A stretch of 64,000 nucleotides of DNA. It comes from Pontibacter sp. G13 (GTDB taxonomy: Bacteria > Bacteroidota > Bacteroidia > J057). Shown in pieces: positions 27,145 through 35,145 of this stretch (position 1 is the first letter of the stretch; every line of letters begins with the position of its first letter). Under the pieces are notes generated by a model, which did no database searches, had not been told where the DNA came from, and saw only the letters and a list, made by a program, of their open reading frames with translations. The stretch spans positions 6,572,001-6,636,000 of the forward strand of contig NZ_CP134696.1 in assembly GCF_031851795.1 (NCBI RefSeq). Direction: 5' to 3'. The position numbers were made by a program, and so were the translations under genes.

Positions 27145-27816
27145 ATGAATCACCTTGTTGCTCCTTCAGTTTTGGCCGCTGATTTCGCCAATCTTCAGCG
27201 CGATATCGAGATGATTGACAGATCTTCGGCTGAATGGGTGCACTGCGACATCATGGACGGCAGATTTGTCCCGAATATCTCCTTTGGTCTTCCCGTTTTG
27301 AAAGCCATGAAAAAGCATACCCAGAAACCTCTGGATGTGCACCTCATGATTGTCCAGCCGGATCAATACATTCAGCATTTCAAGGATGCAGGCGCTGATC
27401 ACTTGACTGTACATGCCGAAGCCTGTACGCATCTCGACCGTACCTTGCATGCAATCCGGGAAGCTGGCATGAAAGCGGGAATAGCCCTCAATCCTCATAC
27501 CCCTGTACAGTCCATCAAGCATGTGCTTCATCTCGCAGATATTGTACTGCTCATGAGCGTCAATCCGGGTTTTGGTGGTCAGTCATTCATTCCGTATGTC
27601 TTAGACAAGGTTGCCGAATTGAAAGGTATGATCTTGGAGCAAGGCACTTCCACCCTGATTGAGATTGACGGGGGCGTCAACCTGGATACGGGTATGCAAC
27701 TCCTGAAAGCAGGGGCTGATGTCTTGGTCGCAGGGAGCTTTGTCTTCAAATCTGCTGATCCTATAGCAACGATTGCTTCCCTCAAGGCGCTAGATCCTAC
27801 TCAGGCTGCTGTTTAG
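27145..27816 (+). CDS. rpe: Ribulose-phosphate 3-epimerase
   Basis: A 223-residue TIM-barrel enzyme that interconverts D-ribulose 5-phosphate and D-xylulose 5-phosphate in the pentose phosphate pathway. Metal and catalytic residues are visible: His33 and Asp35 (VHCDIMDGRF), His66 (DVHLM) and Asp175 (EIDGGVN). SVNPGFGGQ (138-146) binds the phosphate. Full length and unbroken. Its 3' end overlaps the opposing barrel gene by 20 bases. Confidence 0.97.
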   Translation: MNHLVAPSVLAADFANLQRDIEMIDRSSAEWVHCDIMDGRFVPNISFGLPVLKAMKKHTQKPLDVHLMIVQPDQYIQHFKDAGADHLTVHAEACTHLDRTLHAIREAGMKAGIALNPHTPVQSIKHVLHLADIVLLMSVNPGFGGQSFIPYVLDKVAELKGMILEQGTSTLIEIDGGVNLDTGMQLLKAGADVLVAGSFVFKSADPIATIASLKALDPTQAAV

Positions 27817-28813
27817 GAATGGACCGATGGTCTGAGTTGGGAATCTCCCAATAGAACATGAGGTTGATTTGGCTTGTGGGTCCAAGCTGTACGCCTGTTA
27901 CCATTCGGTACACAGGGAGGTCCCATTGTATCCGGAGATATTGTCTGGGGGTCAATCGAAGTGCTGTTCCTATTCTGCCAAAGACCCACATCCCGCCGGA
28001 ATTGTCCACCGATTGGCCATTTTGGATATCTTGGCCGAGTCGACGGATTCGGATTCCTACCAATGGATCTATGAGGAAAGCACCCAGAAATTGCCGAAAT
28101 GACCAAGTACTCTGTAGGGTGGTCTCATCCCCAAATCGGTAAGTTTGATTTCCCAGATAGTCATTGCGCTGGCCAGAAATCTTATGGTTGATCATAGTCG
28201 ACCAAGTCAGGTTCGGATTTCTTTTCCACTGGTGTTGGTAAAGCGTCCATCCGATCATATCCCATGTCCCAGTTCCGGTTTGAAGGTCTGGAGGCAGTAG
28301 AATTCCGGAAGGATCTGTAGCATTTGTGGAGCCTGTCGGAACCTTGGGGCCCAGTGCGACCGCCCAAGTCTTATCGGATGTCTTGACTGGGAAGAAGCGA
28401 ATGAGGGCAACGGCGTCCCCGATTCCCATATTCACGGTTAAGTCTTTGGGGAGATCCGGCTGTGTATGGATGATCCTTGACTGCCTGATGGCTGTTCCGA
28501 GCATACTGAATCCCCAACGCTGATTCCATTGGTACCCCACTTCCAGAAGCAGAGATTGGGTATGCCTGGTCCTGCCATCCCTGTCTAGGATCTCGCCTCC
28601 CTGCATGAGTACCCCAAGTGCTTGGTGATCCAATGTGGTCTGCAGCTGCCAAACTCCTTGATCCGCAGGTGCTAGGCCCATTCCGCCCGAGACAGGTACA
28701 CCTCCTGAACAACAGGCCTGTCCGTAAAGAGACGTAGGAAAGACGTACAAACTTCCCGCAAAAAAGACCCAACAGGCTATGGTGGAATAAAATAAGATCG
28801 GTAATTTGGACAT
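27797..28813 (-). CDS. Predicted outer-membrane beta-barrel protein
   Basis: A 338-residue protein with a signal peptide (about 1-31, ending YGQA). The mature N-terminus starts ACCSGGVPVSGGMG, a cysteine-pair/glycine signature of a Bacteroidota barrel family that I recall from copper or small-molecule transport contexts. The rest alternates short strands typical of a 12-14-strand barrel (LLLEVGYQWNQRWGFSMLG, AVALGPKVPTGS, TWSTMINHKISGQ, LRIQWDLPVYRMVTG) and ends with aromatic residues. Its 3' end overlaps rpe. The transport substrate is not known. Confidence 0.75.
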   Translation of the reverse strand: MSKLPILFYSTIACWVFFAGSLYVFPTSLYGQACCSGGVPVSGGMGLAPADQGVWQLQTTLDHQALGVLMQGGEILDRDGRTRHTQSLLLEVGYQWNQRWGFSMLGTAIRQSRIIHTQPDLPKDLTVNMGIGDAVALIRFFPVKTSDKTWAVALGPKVPTGSTNATDPSGILLPPDLQTGTGTWDMIGWTLYQHQWKRNPNLTWSTMINHKISGQRNDYLGNQTYRFGDETTLQSTWSFRQFLGAFLIDPLVGIRIRRLGQDIQNGQSVDNSGGMWVFGRIGTALRLTPRQYLRIQWDLPVYRMVTGVQLGPTSQINLMFYWEIPNSDHRSIPKQQPE

Positions 28814-28969
28814 CTGGCTACCTTTTGGTTCTCGCGGCCGTTAATTTAATATGTTCCATCAGTCGGATAACGACTTTGTTTGATTCGACGAAGGAAAACA
28901 TACGACCTATTTCCCCGCGGGAATGTCTGCTCGCTTACATAAGGACTGGATCTGACGATTGACAAGAGG

Positions 28970-29392
28970 ATGCTCATATTATTGTACCTGCTTCTCATTC
29001 TGATCATGCTCCACAATGTTTTGGTTATTGTGGGCTTGTCTAGAGTCAGAATGAAACCCTTGGTTCTGCTATCTATTGTTGAGGCTGCTGCTATGTTCTT
29101 GGTGGCATCCACTAGCTTCGCAACCCGCAACTGGCTCTTGCTGGTATGGGGCTTCTGCGTGTACAGACTTGCGGTCATGGTGGAATTGGTAGGGACTGCG
29201 TGGTATTTTACTCGAAAACCTTCCCCGCTGATTTGGGTCAATGGAATGATCGTGCTGATCGCAGGCCTATCTATCCTCACCAAATCACTCTGGGTATTCG
29301 GTATCGGTTACCTGCTATTTTGGACACTTTCCTACCTCACAGGACGCAAACAATTCCAAACAGCGTCTAATCCCAAAAATGTAAATTCCTGA
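28970..29392 (+). CDS. Hypothetical membrane protein
   Basis: A 140-residue hydrophobic protein starting at ATG 28970 behind AAGAGG. Four or more predicted helices (about 1-22, 29-48, 54-75, 87-120). No domain is recognised. It is divergent from the barrel gene and followed by a terminator, so it is a monocistronic unit upstream of the tRNA array. Confidence 0.7.
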   Translation: MLILLYLLLILIMLHNVLVIVGLSRVRMKPLVLLSIVEAAAMFLVASTSFATRNWLLLVWGFCVYRLAVMVELVGTAWYFTRKPSPLIWVNGMIVLIAGLSILTKSLWVFGIGYLLFWTLSYLTGRKQFQTASNPKNVNS

Positions 29393-29397
29393 ATATC

Positions 29398-29417
29398 ATC
29401 CCCGACTGGGGATTTTT
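29398..29417 (+). terminator. Intrinsic terminator
   Basis: ATCCCC pairs with GGGGAT around GACT, followed by a T-rich tail. It closes the membrane-protein transcript before the tRNA promoter. Confidence 0.75.
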
Positions 29418-29448
29418 CTGTTTTTGGGGGACTAAAAAGTAATATTTT

Positions 29449-29480
29449 TTTGGTATACGTGAATTTTATTCACACTTTTG
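29449..29480 (+). promoter_or_regulatory. Promoter of the tRNA-Gly array
   Basis: TTTG (29449-29452), then 20 bases, then CACTTTTG (29473-29480), one mismatch from TAnnTTTG. The predicted start is about 4 bases before the first tRNA, consistent with a short 5' leader. Confidence 0.55.
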
Positions 29481-29490
29481 TGCCCGCTCA

Positions 29491-29563
29491 GCGAGAGTAG
29501 CTCAGTTGGTAGAGCACAACCTTGCCAAGGTTGGGGTCGCGGGTTCAAATCCCGTCTCTCGCT
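29491..29563 (+). tRNA. tRNA-Gly(GCC), copy 1
   Basis: A 73-base cloverleaf. Acceptor GCGAGAG/CTCTCGC, D arm GCTC...GAGC, anticodon stem CAACC/GGTTG with loop TTGCCAA (anticodon GCC), T arm GCGGG/CCCGT, discriminator T. It differs from copies 2-5 by AGTTGG instead of AGCTGG in the D loop and is followed by CTT, so the CCA end is not encoded. A T7 run follows at 29573-29579. Confidence 0.97.
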
Positions 29564-29607
29564 CTTAGGTCTTTTTTTCATATATTTGCACTTGCCGAAT
29601 GGCATAC

Positions 29608-29683
29608 GCGAGAGTAGCTCAGCTGGTAGAGCACAACCTTGCCAAGGTTGGGGTCGCGGGTTCAAATCCCGTCTCTCGCTCCA
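29608..29683 (+). tRNA. tRNA-Gly(GCC), copy 2
   Basis: Same cloverleaf as copy 1 with AGCTGG in the D loop. The discriminator T (29680) is followed by an encoded CCA. An exact TATATTTG sits at 29581-29588, just upstream, and could give a second promoter. Confidence 0.97.
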
Positions 29684-29731
29684 CGATCCTCAGGATCGTA
29701 TCCCACATACGGCATTTGCGATATCGCACAT

Positions 29732-29807
29732 GCGAGAGTAGCTCAGCTGGTAGAGCACAACCTTGCCAAGGTTGGGGTCGCGGGTTCAAATCCCGTCTCT
29801 CGCTCCA
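29732..29807 (+). tRNA. tRNA-Gly(GCC), copy 3
   Basis: Identical body to copy 2, with encoded CCA. The spacer from copy 2 contains an inverted repeat, CGATCCTCAGGATCG. Confidence 0.97.
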
Positions 29808-29854
29808 CGATCCCCAGGATCGTATTACGCATACGGCATTTGCCGATCGCATAC

Positions 29855-29930
29855 GCGAGAGTAGCTCAGCTGGTAGAGCACAACCTTGCCAAGGTTGGGG
29901 TCGCGGGTTCAAATCCCGTCTCTCGCTCCA
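29855..29930 (+). tRNA. tRNA-Gly(GCC), copy 4
   Basis: Identical body to copies 2 and 3, with encoded CCA. The spacer before it differs at several bases from the spacers before copies 3 and 5 but keeps the hairpin. Confidence 0.97.
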
Positions 29931-29978
29931 CGATCCTCAGGATCGTATCCCACATACGGCATTTGCGATATCGCACAT

Positions 29979-30054
29979 GCGAGAGTAGCTCAGCTGGTAG
30001 AGCACAACCTTGCCAAGGTTGGGGTCGCGGGTTCAAATCCCGTCTCTCGCTCCA
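29979..30054 (+). tRNA. tRNA-Gly(GCC), copy 5
   Basis: Identical body, with encoded CCA, last of the array. The spacer before it matches the copy 2-3 spacer exactly. The terminator stem begins right after the CCA. Confidence 0.97.
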
Positions 30055-30078
30055 AGCTACCCATACGGGTGGCTTTTT
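30055..30078 (+). terminator. Terminator of tRNA array
   Basis: AGCTACCC (30055-30062) pairs with GGGTGGCT (30067-30074), one G-T pair, ATAC loop, followed by TTTTT. Confidence 0.85.
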
Positions 30079-30115
30079 GCTTGTTGTCCTGTATGTTTTC
30101 AGAGGATTGGGCATG

Positions 30116-30149
30116 AAAAATCGGCACAGAAACGAATTTCTGTGCCGAT
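30116..30149 (-). terminator. Terminator of sppA
   Basis: A perfect 13-bp stem (30120-30132 with 30137-30149); on the minus strand it is followed by a run of Ts (30116-30120). It lies 25 bases after the sppA stop. Confidence 0.85.
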
Positions 30150-30173
30150 GTTGGATAGCGAGCAATTAACTCG

Positions 30174-31955
30174 TTATCGGATTTCAAACTGATAAGGCAT
30201 GAGCATGTAGGTGCCGGAACCTGGAAGCGTTTGCTTGATCTCTTTGATCGTTTGCAGCTCTTGGTAGAGCGGATGCTCTTCGCTGATGGATTGCTTGGCA
30301 GAACCTACCATGTCATTCAAGAGTGCTTCGAATGGATCTTTTTCCTCAGGAAGGGTTTTGATCTTGAAATCATCGCCCAAGCCTGCTTCCTCCGCTACAT
30401 AGGAAATGGCGGTTTCTAGGTTTCCGTACTCATCCACCAATTCGATTCCTTGAGCCGCACGCCCTGACCATACGCGGCCTTGACCCACTTTGTCTACCGC
30501 GAGGGAATCCGCAAATCCACGGCCTTCGCGTACTACTTCGATGAAGGTTCCATATCCTTTTTCCACATTGGCTTGGAAGAACTTCTTCACCGCCGGGCTC
30601 ATAGGCATGCCGGGATTGTAGAGATTGGCGTGTTCGTGTGTTTCAACCGCATCGAAGGTCAAACCGATCTTTTGATTCATCAGATTTTGAGCATCGAATA
30701 GGATAGAGAAGATCCCGATAGATCCGGTGATGGTATTCTCCTGAGCGAAAATCTTGTCGCACTTGGCAGCGATATAGTATCCGCCAGAAGCCGCTACATT
30801 GCCCATAGAAGCAACAATCGGCTTTTCGAGTCCTGTAAGGCGTACTTCCTCGGCAATCATATCAGAAGCGAGTGCAGAGCCTCCCGGGCTGTTGATTCGA
30901 AGTACAACCGCCTTGACGTTGTCGTCTTCACGTGCTTTGCGCAAGGCCTTGACGATGGTTTCGGAACCAATTGACCCTTCAGTGCTTTTTCCTGAGTTGA
31001 TGCCGCCTTCTGCAAATACAACGGCAATCTTGTTGCGGGAAGAATTGTAGGTGCCGGGAACCTTCATGAATTTCTTCATGGAAAGGGTCGTGAGTTTTTC
31101 GTCAGACTCTTTGCCGGTTGCTTCCTTGAGTGCGTCTAGAACGGTGTGTTCGTAGGCTACTTCATCGATCAATCCTGCCTTGAGAGCTTCTGCCGCATTG
31201 CCAATCATGAAGTTGGCAGCGATATGGTCGAGTTGATCTTTGGGAATTCCACGGGAAGCAGAGATGTCGGATAGGAATACATCCCAAACGTCGCTGAGCA
31301 GGGCGCGGGTTTGCTGCTTGCTGGGTTCGCTCATGTCGGTCCGGAGAAATGGCTCTACGGCCGACTTGAAGGTGCCTACGCGAAAGATCTCTGGCTTCAC
31401 CCCGATCTTTTTAAACATGTCCGCATAGAACATGGGTACAGATTCAAGTCCATTGAATTCGAGCATCCCTACTTTGGGCATGAAAACCTTGTCGGCAGTG
31501 CTTGCCAAGTAATAGGAGCGCTCGTCATAAATCTCGGCATAAGCGTAGATGAACTTGCCGGAGGCCTTGAAATCGACCAGTTTCTCGCGGATGGTGGACA
31601 AGTTAGCCCAGCCAGTGCCTACTCCTCCTTCGAGTTTGAGGTAGATCCCCTTGATATTGTCGTCCTTTTGAGCTTGATCGATCTTGCGGGTCAATTCAAA
31701 AAGACCTGTTTTCTTGGCGACATTGCCAGAAAATGGGTTGATGTCAAAACTGTAGGGGTAATCACTTCCTTTTTCTACGATGGGTCCTGAGAGATTGAGG
31801 GTCAATACCGTGTTGGGCTTGACCTCGACGCGATCTTGGGATTCGCCAATGGAAGCGAAGATCCCGATTACGATCCCCATGAGAATCGGCAGGCCGATCA
31901 CGAGGGCAGCAATCACGGCGAGGAAGCTCGCAAAGAAATTTCTGAGAAAATTCAT
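30174..31955 (-). CDS. sppA: Signal peptide peptidase SppA (67K type)
   Basis: About 593 residues, starting at ATG 31955; an in-frame TTG at 31973 is less likely. An N-terminal membrane anchor (about 8-35) is followed by two tandem S49 peptidase-like domains, as in the long E. coli-type enzyme. The N-terminal domain holds the likely catalytic lysine (STADKVF, by alignment with E. coli Lys209). The C-terminal domain has LRINSPGGSA and the nucleophile serine in NVAASGGYYIA. It degrades cleaved signal peptides at the inner membrane. A single-gene unit with its own terminator. Confidence 0.93.
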   Translation of the reverse strand: MNFLRNFFASFLAVIAALVIGLPILMGIVIGIFASIGESQDRVEVKPNTVLTLNLSGPIVEKGSDYPYSFDINPFSGNVAKKTGLFELTRKIDQAQKDDNIKGIYLKLEGGVGTGWANLSTIREKLVDFKASGKFIYAYAEIYDERSYYLASTADKVFMPKVGMLEFNGLESVPMFYADMFKKIGVKPEIFRVGTFKSAVEPFLRTDMSEPSKQQTRALLSDVWDVFLSDISASRGIPKDQLDHIAANFMIGNAAEALKAGLIDEVAYEHTVLDALKEATGKESDEKLTTLSMKKFMKVPGTYNSSRNKIAVVFAEGGINSGKSTEGSIGSETIVKALRKAREDDNVKAVVLRINSPGGSALASDMIAEEVRLTGLEKPIVASMGNVAASGGYYIAAKCDKIFAQENTITGSIGIFSILFDAQNLMNQKIGLTFDAVETHEHANLYNPGMPMSPAVKKFFQANVEKGYGTFIEVVREGRGFADSLAVDKVGQGRVWSGRAAQGIELVDEYGNLETAISYVAEEAGLGDDFKIKTLPEEKDPFEALLNDMVGSAKQSISEEHPLYQELQTIKEIKQTLPGSGTYMLMPYQFEIR

Positions 31956-32217
31956 TCGTATTCGATTGGTCAATAAAACTGTGTCAATACTGGTGATTTC
32001 TTCCAGTTGAATCGGGCGTTTTGCCGATCTCTAAAGCCTTGATAGGGGGCATTAGTTTGGGTAATGATTCAACTTAAGAAGAAAAGGATTGATACCTAAA
32101 TTACAATTTAAGGGATTACCACAGGGGTTTCTCGATATGGTCATGCCTTTTTACTGCCAGTTAGTCAAAGGATTCTGCGAATTTTTTGACCTAGGATGAC
32201 CCAAGTCCGGAAAAGCG

Positions 32218-32225
32218 TATCTTTG
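32218..32225 (+). promoter_or_regulatory. Candidate -7 element abutting folK start
   Basis: TATCTTTG is an exact TAnnTTTG match only four bases before the folK ATG (32230), which would make the mRNA leaderless or nearly so. No -33 element at standard spacing. Confidence 0.35.
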
Positions 32226-32229
32226 CGGC

Positions 32230-32772
32230 ATGAAGATCATCGGGTTGGGCTCTAATCTGGGAGACCGTACTGACAATTTGGTGGAGGCGGTGGTACGCCT
32301 TGAGCAAGTCGGCGTGGAATTGATGCATGCCTCTTCCTGCTATCTCACACCGCCTTGGGGAGATACGGATCAGGATGCTTTCGTGAACGCCGTGGTCCAG
32401 GTCGAAACGGCTTTGAGCCCAGAAGACCTGTTGCGGACGCTATTGCAGATCGAGGAAGAAATGGGGAGGGTTCGGTACCGAAAATGGGGCCCTAGACTCA
32501 TTGACTTAGACCTCATCGAATACGATGGGCAAGTGCGTGATACTGAACTGCTCAAGCTGCCGCATCCTTTCTTCTTGGAACGACCCTTTGTCATGATTCC
32601 TTTGGCCGAGATGCATCCGCGATTTTTGCCGAATGGCCAGCTCCCAGAAATCGCCCAACGCATTTCTGCTGCCGACCGCGAAGGGATTGATCCAATTATG
32701 GATCGATTGGCTTTCGAGGATGCCATCAAGTCTCGACGTTCTCCATTGGCTTCTGATATCCCTTTTTCCTGA
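32230..32772 (+). CDS. folK: 2-amino-4-hydroxy-6-hydroxymethyldihydropteridine diphosphokinase (HPPK)
   Basis: A 180-residue enzyme of folate synthesis that pyrophosphorylates hydroxymethyldihydropterin. Family motifs: IGLGSNLGDR at the start, YLTPPWG (pterin loop), VQVETALSPEDLL, and the signature KWGPRLIDLDLI containing the metal-binding aspartates, followed by LPHPFFLERPFV. The C-terminal 30 residues extend past the core. It is the first gene of a + run with the membrane protein and methyltransferase; folB/folP are not present. Confidence 0.95.
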   Translation: MKIIGLGSNLGDRTDNLVEAVVRLEQVGVELMHASSCYLTPPWGDTDQDAFVNAVVQVETALSPEDLLRTLLQIEEEMGRVRYRKWGPRLIDLDLIEYDGQVRDTELLKLPHPFFLERPFVMIPLAEMHPRFLPNGQLPEIAQRISAADREGIDPIMDRLAFEDAIKSRRSPLASDIPFS

Positions 32773-32808
32773 AAACCGGTGGGCTTTGGCCCGTTTGCTC
32801 GACCTTAT

Positions 32809-33660
32809 ATGACTCGCGTCTACGAATTGTGCAGAATCCTGAGCCTTGATGTGGTGCTGGGTGCCGTATTGTCCGGTGCCATGGTAGCTCATGTGGTGGG
32901 TGTCGATATGCCTTGGGTTTGGTGGTGGGCCCTTCCGCTCAGCGTATGGGTGATCTACACCACTGATCACTTGTTGGATGCCTACCGCCTCAAAGACAAG
33001 GCACATACACCCCGTCATCTATTTCATCATCGATATTTCGTGCCACTGGCAGTCCTGTGGGGAATCGGTTTGCTCCTTTGCCTGACGGTCATTCCCTATT
33101 TCGCACCCGGTTGGTTGTGGAAATTCGGTATGGTCATGGGAGTATTGGTGTTGATTCATTTGGGATTGGTGACCTTGATTGGCGCTCGCGTTTCAATGGT
33201 TTTTACCAAGGAATTCGGAGTGGGCATGATTTATAGCGTCGGCGTTTGGGGTGGTCCTATGGCCAAGGCATGGCCTGTTGGGCCGGAAATTTGGATCGGC
33301 TTGGGGCAGTTCACCTTATTGGCACTGATCAATCTGCTGGTCTTTTCGACTTACGAATACGAAATCGACAAGCTAGACGGGCATACCTCCTTCGTCCGGG
33401 CAATCGGCAAATCTCGGGCAATTCAGCTCATGTATGTGATGGGTATCACCATCTTGGTTGCTGGCGTGGGAGTATCTATCCAGTATCCCGAACCTCGCAT
33501 TTGGGAAATGGAAGGGACGCTTTTGGCGATGTTGGCCATCTTATTTGGGGTGATCGCACTTCCCGATTATTTTGGAGCCTCGGAGCGATACCGTTCTTGG
33601 GCAGATGCCATATTCCTCCTGCCCGGATGGATCGTGTTGATGGACCTGTTTTTCCATTGA
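32809..33660 (+). CDS. UbiA-like integral membrane protein
   Basis: A 283-residue polytopic protein with about 8 helices, from ATG 32809; a GTG at 32779 would add ten residues. Two aspartate motifs in the expected loops, TDHLLDAYR (about 55-63) and YEYEIDKLDG (about 182-191), resemble the two Asp-rich motifs that hold Mg-diphosphate in UbiA prenyltransferases. The overall similarity is distant and the motifs are not canonical, so the enzyme class is probable, not certain. It sits between folK and a methyltransferase, a pairing that would fit quinone or lipid modification. Confidence 0.6.
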   Translation: MTRVYELCRILSLDVVLGAVLSGAMVAHVVGVDMPWVWWWALPLSVWVIYTTDHLLDAYRLKDKAHTPRHLFHHRYFVPLAVLWGIGLLLCLTVIPYFAPGWLWKFGMVMGVLVLIHLGLVTLIGARVSMVFTKEFGVGMIYSVGVWGGPMAKAWPVGPEIWIGLGQFTLLALINLLVFSTYEYEIDKLDGHTSFVRAIGKSRAIQLMYVMGITILVAGVGVSIQYPEPRIWEMEGTLLAMLAILFGVIALPDYFGASERYRSWADAIFLLPGWIVLMDLFFH

Positions 33661-33673
33661 ATCTGCACTCGCT

Positions 33674-34336
33674 ATGGCTACTACTACGACCGATCAGGGC
33701 TTTGACCGCGTTGCACCTTTCTATGACCAGTTGGCTCATTGGGTATTCGGAGAGGCGCTCCGCCAAAGTCAACGAGTATTTTTGAGGGATATCCCCAGAG
33801 GGAGCCGTGTGCTGATTTTGGGTGGAGGCTCTGGGTGGATTTTGGAGGATATGGCCAGTTCCTGCCAGCCCAAAGAGATCGTCTACCTCGAAGCTTCGAA
33901 AGGGATGATGAGCCTGACGGAGCAAGTTGTGGAAAAGCTATCCGATCAATGGGATTGTCAGGTGGAATTGAGGTGCGGAAATGAGGAATTGATCGGCTCC
34001 TTTGAAACATTCGATGTGATCTTCACCGGATTCTTTTTGGATCTGTTCGAATCTCCCCGATTTGATCAAATCGTGGATCAGCTGTACGGCGTCTTGGAAG
34101 TAGGAGGGAAATGGGTATTCGCAGATTTCCAGAAAAGCCCTGCTCGCTCATGGTGGCAACGCAATCTCGTCAAAATCATGTACGCATTTTTCAGGGCACT
34201 ATGCGGAATTGAGGCCAAGGAGCTACCTGATTTCGAAGGGAAGTTTGAAGAAAAGGGGCTTTGGGTGTGGAAAGAAGCTTGGTTTTTTCAAGATATGATT
34301 TGCTCCCAGCTACTCGTCAAAAGACCCGAACGCTAA
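33674..34336 (+). CDS. Class I SAM-dependent methyltransferase
   Basis: A 220-residue protein. It begins GFDRVAPFYDQLAHWVFG, a start typical of UbiE-like methyltransferases. The SAM motif is RVLILGGGSGW (about 45-55), with motif II acidic residue in IVYLEAS and a post-motif FDVIFTGFFLDLF. It starts 13 bases after the UbiA-like gene, supporting co-transcription. Substrate unknown; small-molecule or quinone methylation is an inference from context. The 3' end overlaps the opposing gene by four bases. Confidence 0.8.
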   Translation: MATTTTDQGFDRVAPFYDQLAHWVFGEALRQSQRVFLRDIPRGSRVLILGGGSGWILEDMASSCQPKEIVYLEASKGMMSLTEQVVEKLSDQWDCQVELRCGNEELIGSFETFDVIFTGFFLDLFESPRFDQIVDQLYGVLEVGGKWVFADFQKSPARSWWQRNLVKIMYAFFRALCGIEAKELPDFEGKFEEKGLWVWKEAWFFQDMICSQLLVKRPER

Positions 34337-35046
34337 TTCAATTCGTCCTTCATCTCCACCATCAATGCGATCACCCGATCGAATATCTCCATGTCAGCTT
34401 CAACTTTGAGCATCTTGGGGGTTACGAAGGTCATTTCGGCATCTTGAATATAGAGGACAGCGGCGTCAAATTGATTGAACACCTCATACAGACTGATCTT
34501 TACATCATTGGATAGGATAATGCTGGAAAACAGCAGATCGTTGGTTTGAATCTCTAGCCAATCCCCGATTCCGTGATTGACCCTCAAGGCATGATCGATG
34601 ACCGCAACCCGCTTGAAGTGAATGTGGTCTGAATTGGTACGGAAAATTCTGAGGGCCTTCCGGTTGGGGTTGTGCATCGGAATGGTGAAGCTGATGCCAA
34701 AGGTATGATCTTGTTGCTCGGGATCTAGGAGCAACATGGGCTGGATCAACATCTGGTAGTGGGAAATCTCCCCGTAGATCTTGAAATCGTGCTCATCCGC
34801 ATAGGCCATTTTGAGCGAATGTCTCTGGGCAAATGTCTCGTGCAGATCGTGCAAGGCCGCAAACTGCCGGTTCTTAATCAAGACAAATACAAAGGCGACA
34901 AGCCCCAAGATAACCAGGACGATCGCGCTAATCATGAGTAAATTGCCCATGCTCAAGTTGGGAGTAAGGGAGGTCAATGTCTGAAAATCAGCTTTCGGTT
35001 GATAAACAATATCCTCAAAGAAAGTCAGAATGATAGCGTTTTCCAA
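34333..35046 (-). CDS. Hypothetical single-pass membrane protein
   Basis: A 237-residue frame from TTG 35046; the ATG at 34950 (MGNLLM, just before the membrane helix) is an alternative start giving 205 residues. One strong membrane helix (about 37-60, ISAIVLVILGLVAFVFVLI) separates a short N-terminus from a soluble C-terminal domain of about 175 residues with alternating strands and helices (YADEHDFKIYGEI, GISFTIPMHNPNRKALRIF). No family is recognised. It is divergent from the sugar dehydrogenase gene. Confidence 0.65.
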   Translation of the reverse strand: MENAIILTFFEDIVYQPKADFQTLTSLTPNLSMGNLLMISAIVLVILGLVAFVFVLIKNRQFAALHDLHETFAQRHSLKMAYADEHDFKIYGEISHYQMLIQPMLLLDPEQQDHTFGISFTIPMHNPNRKALRIFRTNSDHIHFKRVAVIDHALRVNHGIGDWLEIQTNDLLFSSIILSNDVKISLYEVFNQFDAAVLYIQDAEMTFVTPKMLKVEADMEIFDRVIALMVEMKDELN

Positions 35047-35095
35047 GTTTTGACCGTCTGTGATTTGACACCTCGCTACCTTTCACGGTTGTGCT

Positions 35096-35126
35096 TTTGT
35101 CCAGTGAAAAGTGGGCTGTATATTTG
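35096..35126 (+). promoter_or_regulatory. Full Bacteroidota promoter for PQQ dehydrogenase gene
   Basis: TTTG (35096-35099), exactly 19 bases, then TATATTTG (35119-35126). This is a perfect match to TTTG-N19-TAnnTTTG. The predicted start is about 35132, leaving a leader of about 14 bases before ATG 35146. Confidence 0.8.
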
Positions 35127-35145
35127 ATGTCATCAAATCTGGAAT

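Larger units (their letters stand above)
29608..30054 (+). repeat. Tandem repeat of tRNA-Gly units (123-124 bp period)
   Basis: Copies 2-5 repeat with a period of 124, 123 and 124 bases, including the spacers. Spacers 2-3 and 4-5 are identical while 3-4 differs, suggesting duplication of a two-gene unit. Confidence 0.9.

Noticed and set aside
29608-30054. CRISPR-like array
   Set aside because: The repeats are complete tRNA genes with GCC anticodons, the spacers are nearly identical to each other, and no cas genes are present.
29478-30169. Overlapping open frames on both strands across the tRNA array
   Set aside because: They are read through near-identical tRNA copies and contain repeated peptide blocks caused by the DNA repeats; the cloverleaf structures explain the sequence.
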